The notes beneath the pieces are model-generated. The model was not told the origin of the DNA and did no database searches. It saw nothing but the letters and a program-made list of their open reading frames with translations. A DNA stretch of 26,145 nt from NCBI GenBank assembly GCA_028678905.1, contig JAJRCO010000360.1, positions 1-26,145 of the forward strand. Direction: 5' to 3'. Below are positions 23,058 to 26,145 of this stretch, in pieces (position 1 is the first letter of the stretch; each line of letters opens with the position of its first letter). Position numbers and translations under genes: made by a program. Source of the DNA: Methanomicrobiales archaeon (lineage in GTDB: Archaea; Halobacteriota; Methanomicrobia; Methanomicrobiales; JACTUA01).

Positions 23058-23077
23058 AAGGATATGATAATATCCTT
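23058..23077. promoter_or_regulatory. Perfect 8+4+8 palindrome, candidate metal-regulator operator
   Basis: AAGGATATGATAATATCCTT has exact 8-base arms around GATA. It abuts the TATA-like box of the ZIP transporter gene, where a bound repressor would block TBP/TFB. DtxR/MntR/NikR-type regulators of metal transporters use sites of this size and position; which regulator is not determinable. Confidence 0.5.
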
Positions 23078-23082
23078 AAATA
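23076..23082 (+). promoter_or_regulatory. TATA-like box for the ZIP transporter gene
   Basis: TTAAATA lies 35-29 bases before GTG 23111, predicting a start near 23105 and a very short leader. Confidence 0.4.
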
Positions 23083-23110
23083 GACAGGTGTACCGTACCA
23101 AAGAGGACGC

Positions 23111-23926
23111 GTGGCCATGGAATTCCTCTCCCTCCAGAATCCGGTAGTGCTGGCTCTGATTGCCGGCATTTTCACCTGGGGGACTACCGCATTGGGAGCC
23201 TCGGTTGTCTTCTTTACCCGTTCCACTGGGCGCAGGTTCCTGGATACGATGCTAGGATTTGCGGGCGGGGTGATGATCGCCGCGAGTTTCTGGTCCCTTC
23301 TCGCCCCCGCCATCGAACTGTCCTCAGGGGGCCGTTTTCCAGCCTGGATCCACGTCGCAACGGGATTTTTAATCGGTGGGATCTTCCTTCGCATCGTCGA
23401 TCATTTGATCCCACACCTCCACCTGGGTTTTCCCACAAATCAGCAAGAAGGGCCTCCATCCACCTACCGGAAGAGTACTCTATTGGTGCTCGCGATCACC
23501 ATGCATAACGTACCCGAAGGGCTCGCAATCGGGATCGCATTCGGGGCTGCGGCGGCACTGCTCCCGGCGGCCACTCTTGCCGGGGCTGTGGCGCTCGCCA
23601 TCGGGATCGGACTCCAGAATTTTCCGGAAGGTCTTGCGGTCTCGATGCCTCTGCTCCGGGAGGGATTATCCCCACGAAAGAGTTTCTTCTACGGTCAGCT
23701 GTCGGGGGTGGTCGAGCCTCTGGCTGCGGCCCTGGGCGCATTCGCCGTGATCGGGATTGGTGCACTGCTCCCGTATGCCCTCGCTTTCGCTGCAGGTGCC
23801 ATGCTGTTCGTCGTAATTGAGGAAGTAATTCCTGAATCGCAGGTCCACGGCAATACAGATCTGGCCACCATGGGAACACTCATTGGGTTTGTGGTGATGA
23901 TGGCACTGGATGTGGGGCTGGGGTGA
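23111..23926 (+). CDS. ZIP-family metal transporter
   Basis: 269-271 residues, eight hydrophobic segments; imports a divalent metal such as zinc, iron or manganese. Metal-binding motifs are M-H-N-V-P-E-G-L-A in TM4 (about 131-139) and Q-N-F-P-E-G-L-A-V in TM5 (169-177). The TM3-TM4 loop is His-rich (D-H-L-I-P-H-L-H-L, 97-105), and G-V-V-E-P and F-V-V-I-E-E-V-I-P-E follow in later helices. The layout matches the ZupT/GufA subgroup. GTG 23111 has GAGGA close upstream; ATG 23117 at M-E-F-L is an equally good start. Expression is probably controlled by the palindrome at 23058-23077. Confidence 0.9.
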   Translation: MAMEFLSLQNPVVLALIAGIFTWGTTALGASVVFFTRSTGRRFLDTMLGFAGGVMIAASFWSLLAPAIELSSGGRFPAWIHVATGFLIGGIFLRIVDHLIPHLHLGFPTNQQEGPPSTYRKSTLLVLAITMHNVPEGLAIGIAFGAAAALLPAATLAGAVALAIGIGLQNFPEGLAVSMPLLREGLSPRKSFFYGQLSGVVEPLAAALGAFAVIGIGALLPYALAFAAGAMLFVVIEEVIPESQVHGNTDLATMGTLIGFVVMMALDVGLG

Positions 23927-24080
23927 TGTCCTCCCACCAGGCCTGTCCCGATATCCTGAAGTTAAGAGTGCTCATTCGACAATAGTGACCGTAATTCCAG
24001 GTACATTCGACGATACATCGGTGTCCGGTGCTTTCCATAGGAGAGAGCCGGCGCTGATCGCCGAAGCGAGGAGAATCCTC

Positions 24081-25040
24081 CTAGCGAAAGACAATACTCA
24101 GGTCATATTTCTGGGCGAGCGCCCTGGCCCGATTGTACTCTTCCCGGGTGAGGCCATTTTTCCGGGTGAGCAAACGTTCCAGTTCCCTGGCATCTGCGTA
24201 TTCTTCCCCGATAGTATCGAATTCTTTTCCCTCCGTAAGGATGATGACGTCCGGATCAGAACTGATGTCCTGATTCAGCTGGGAGATGATGGTCGGCTGG
24301 GTGCTTTCGATATACGCGTAGTTCCCACATCCCGGCGTGCGATATCCTTCGGGCGCGAGTATCCCGACTGCCATGTGCTTCTCTTCTGCGTAGTTGAGGA
24401 GGGCAACCCCGTATCCCAGCTCCTTCAGGAAGTACGCGAGCAGCTTAGCCTTCTCGTTGCAGATGCCGGTGTTTTCATATAGCACCTGGTATGGGAGGCG
24501 GTTAGGAGTGTACTCCCCCTTGAGGAACTCCTGCTGCTTCACCGTGTCATAAGGAATGTGTTGCACCAGGCTCACGGCGAGTCGAGCCTGATCGTCCGGA
24601 TTGTTCGCACGGATCCTGAGAATGGAGAGCAGGTCACGAAGGAATCGGTCCTGATAGGGATCCTCAAGTTTAAGGAGGGTGGTGTTACGTTCGTCCAGAA
24701 AGATTTCTTTCTTGGTCGTGCTCAGAAGGAACCTCTGCTCGCAGGTAAGCCTGAACTCGTCCTGAACCGTAGCTCCGATACAGGCAGCATATTCATCTGT
24801 TCCGGTAAAAAGGCGGGTCTGTATCTCTCCTTTTGACCCACGAAGGTCATAAGAGAACGCGCGATCTACTCCCGGGTCGGTACAGTTCTCGGGACAGGTG
24901 CCTGCACAGCAATCCTCGGGCGGAGAACATCGCGCGAGTTCAGATGCCACGGAACAGGTTTCTGTGCTGGAAGAAAGGCAGCCAGCGATAAGGACCACGA
25001 GCGCCAGAACCAGAAAGACGAGGATGCCGTAATACCGCAT
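24081..25040 (-). CDS. Transglutaminase-like lipoprotein with Cys-rich N-terminus
   Basis: 319 residues. A signal peptide ends in lipobox V-L-I-A-G-C (Cys21), so the protein is exported and lipid-anchored. A Cys-rich segment (about 29-53) follows, with C-S-P-P-E-D-C-C-A-G-T-C-P-E-N-C. The body resembles a transglutaminase-like/papain-fold domain: N-T-G-I-C-N-E-K-A-K-L-L (Cys194 nucleophile), E-E-K-H-M-A-V-G-I (His222) and Y-A-Y-I-E-S-T-Q-P (Glu245 in place of the usual Asp). Such archaeal proteins may be proteases or peptide-modifying enzymes; the substrate is unknown. The tail is helical and charged. No ribosome binding site precedes ATG 25040, suggesting a leaderless message. Confidence 0.8.
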   Translation of the reverse strand: MRYYGILVFLVLALVVLIAGCLSSSTETCSVASELARCSPPEDCCAGTCPENCTDPGVDRAFSYDLRGSKGEIQTRLFTGTDEYAACIGATVQDEFRLTCEQRFLLSTTKKEIFLDERNTTLLKLEDPYQDRFLRDLLSILRIRANNPDDQARLAVSLVQHIPYDTVKQQEFLKGEYTPNRLPYQVLYENTGICNEKAKLLAYFLKELGYGVALLNYAEEKHMAVGILAPEGYRTPGCGNYAYIESTQPTIISQLNQDISSDPDVIILTEGKEFDTIGEEYADARELERLLTRKNGLTREEYNRARALAQKYDLSIVFR

Positions 25041-25258
25041 TTGTAGTTATGTTGGTGTTTTCTATCATATCAGGTTTCGCGGCTACGCCCCCATCGCTAT
25101 CTTTATCATTAGGGGACAACGTGATGAAACGGTGCGGAGAATCACTGAAATGCAACAACCAGAAACCGCATCGTCCTTTCACGTGAGGCGTACTACAGGC
25201 GGCAGATCCGGCAGGTAGAGATTCATGAACATTACCTATCCCTGCAAGGGTTGATACG

Positions 25259-25540
25259 ATGGCCAAGAGACAGTCCACGTCTCACCTCCCCGAATCGCTC
25301 AAGGAGACCTTGATTCAGCGATATCGGACCAGTTTTATCGAAAAGCTTACTGCGAAAGATCTGGCCGAGCTGAAAAGGTATGTCCGGAAAGAGTTCGACA
25401 AAGAGGGGAATATAATCCCCGAATACCGCCGGAAATTCGAGGAAAAATTGAGATGTTACTTTCATGAAAGCGTTCTGGAGAGAGAGATCGTTAATATTGA
25501 AGCCCTGGTGCGAGAGTTATCACCAGAGGATCTGAAGTAA
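25259..25540 (+). CDS. Unrecognised charged helical protein, 93 aa
   Basis: ATG 25259 follows AAGGGTTG at about six bases. The product is strongly charged and helical (L-K-E-T-L-I-Q-R-Y-R, A-K-D-L-A-E-L-K-R-Y-V-R-K-E-F-D-K-E, E-Y-R-R-K-F-E-E-K-L), with no hydrophobic segment and one Cys. It ends S-P-E-D-L-K. I recognise no domain; a small nucleic acid- or protein-binding role is possible but unsupported. Neighbours give no clue. Confidence 0.6.
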   Translation: MAKRQSTSHLPESLKETLIQRYRTSFIEKLTAKDLAELKRYVRKEFDKEGNIIPEYRRKFEEKLRCYFHESVLEREIVNIEALVRELSPEDLK

Positions 25541-25639
25541 CTCCCCTCAAGCCTGGGTTGGATTTTGGAGGGATGAACACACCAGTACTTTTTAACAACC
25601 GCGTGCCATAGGTGTTCAGATTTCGAAGGTGTGTTTCAG

Positions 25640-25867
25640 ATGGAAGAAGAACGAGAAAAGGTACTCGTCGCGACCTGCAGCGCCGTCTCTTTCAAACCAG
25701 ATTTCATGACTAACGATAAGCTGGAGGCGGCGACAAGGGGCCACGGTTCCCTCGTGATCCCAGTCTATTGCGCGGCAAATGCTCTGGCTGAGGATGTATT
25801 CTGTGGTGTGGATAAGATAACTTGCACATATTTACGTCAGAGTTGTATGTGCAAATGGGAGATGTGA
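25640..25867 (+). CDS. Small Cys-containing protein, 75 aa, tentative
   Basis: ATG 25640 has GAAGGTG about nine bases upstream, and a T-rich TATA-like stretch (TTTTTAACA, about 25589-25597) is at suitable distance. The product starts M-E-E-E-R-E-K-V-L-V-A-T-C and has six cysteines: T-C-S, Y-C-A, F-C-G, T-C-T, S-C-M and M-C-K. No family is recognised. Composition is less protein-like toward the C-terminus, and a frameshift or non-coding status is possible. Confidence 0.4.
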   Translation: MEEEREKVLVATCSAVSFKPDFMTNDKLEAATRGHGSLVIPVYCAANALAEDVFCGVDKITCTYLRQSCMCKWEM

Positions 25868-25921
25868 CCAAGGATCACGAAAAGGAAATAGAGTAAAAGC
25901 GCGCATATAGTATCCTAAAAT

Positions 25922-26067
25922 ATGCGTGTTCCATTTCCCAAGTGCCCGATCCCTGCATGCAAAGGCAAACGCATGCAGCGGATCATGTTCGGTCCTCCAG
26001 GGCTTTTGTGGGTGTTGGCTGGAGGTGTCCGCGGTGTGGTAGGCTAATCGGGGATAAAAAGGTCTAA
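25922..26067 (+). CDS. Small zinc-ribbon protein broken by one missing base
   Basis: From ATG 25922 the frame reads M-R-V-P-F-P-K-C-P-I-P-A-C-K-G-K-R-M-Q-R, then I-M-F-G. A frame change just after 25992 continues S-S-R-A-F-V-G-V-G-W-R, then C-P-R-C-G-R-L-I-G-D-K-K-V to a TAA at 26065-26067. The joined product, about 48 residues, has two Cys pairs (C-P-I-P-A-C and C-P-R-C), a typical zinc ribbon. Uncorrected, the first frame runs to a TAA at about 26043-26045 without the second Cys pair. One missing base after GG at 25991-25992 explains the break. It may be a sequencing error or a real mutation. Confidence 0.55.
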
Positions 26068-26069
26068 AA

Positions 26070-26140
26070 TTTTTTATTTATACATTCGATTAAAACATTC
26101 TTGGCAAATTGGTTTTTCGTAGGAAATTTTTGGTTTTTGT
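26070..26140 (+). terminator. T-rich tracts after the zinc-ribbon gene
   Basis: TTTTTTATTTAT begins about 26070, three bases after the stop, followed by further T5 runs near 26111, 26127 and 26133. Clustered oligo-T runs are the usual archaeal intrinsic stop signal. No hairpin is needed or seen. Confidence 0.5.
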
Positions 26141-26145
26141 TGACA

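Overview
The window reads as genomic DNA of a methanogenic archaeon, most likely a member of the Methanomicrobiales or a close relative. This is an inference from family content: a DUF2115/UPF0305 protein, DUF6125- and DUF6498-like proteins, a small Met-rich protein of a type I associate with these methanogens, and an archaeal-type cardiolipin synthase. AT-rich TATA-like boxes sit roughly 25-60 bases before several starts, and no bacterial -35/-10 pairs stand out. I see no rRNA, tRNA, CRISPR array, insertion sequence or phage gene.

Layout. 1-1330: the 3' end of an unrecognised gene, a short repeat-bearing spacer and a multiply broken coding remnant. 1360-3762 (minus): DUF2115, DUF6125, a DUF6498-like membrane protein broken by a one-base frameshift, and a 69-residue protein. 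4043-5451 (plus): a lipoprotein cyclophilin and a peroxiredoxin. 5579-9284 (minus): a four-gene overlapping operon running beta-CASP metallo-beta-lactamase nuclease, CARF-like sensor, PIN-domain protein, HAD hydrolase. 9464-12754 (plus): amino-acid permease, small FxLyD-like lipoprotein, cardiolipin synthase. 12746-16095 (minus): PHP phosphoesterase, then a coupled pair of a B12-type radical SAM enzyme and an unknown protein. 16519-18371: several small genes and a strong structured inverted repeat. 18641-19243: orphan trpF. 19188-22952 (minus): a 1254-residue sensor histidine kinase whose membrane-sensor module is duplicated in tandem. 23111-23926: ZIP metal transporter. 24081-25040 (minus): transglutaminase-like lipoprotein. 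25259-26067: small proteins, ending in a frameshifted zinc ribbon.

The most interesting unit is the operon at 5579-9284. An RNase J-like enzyme, a stand-alone Rossmann/CARF-like protein with a D-I-T-S-G-R-K motif, and a large PIN protein with a full set of candidate acidic residues overlap by 11 bases at each junction, so they are very probably co-translated. I infer a ligand-controlled RNA degradation or defence module that is not attached to a CRISPR locus in this window. The second most unusual item is the kinase with two homologous TM-sensor-TM units in series.

Several reading frames are interrupted by single-base shifts (G6 run at 3112-3117, A8 run at 17614-17621, near 25992, and multiple lesions in 592-1330). 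Two of these are in homopolymers, so sequencing error must be weighed against real decay or slippage.
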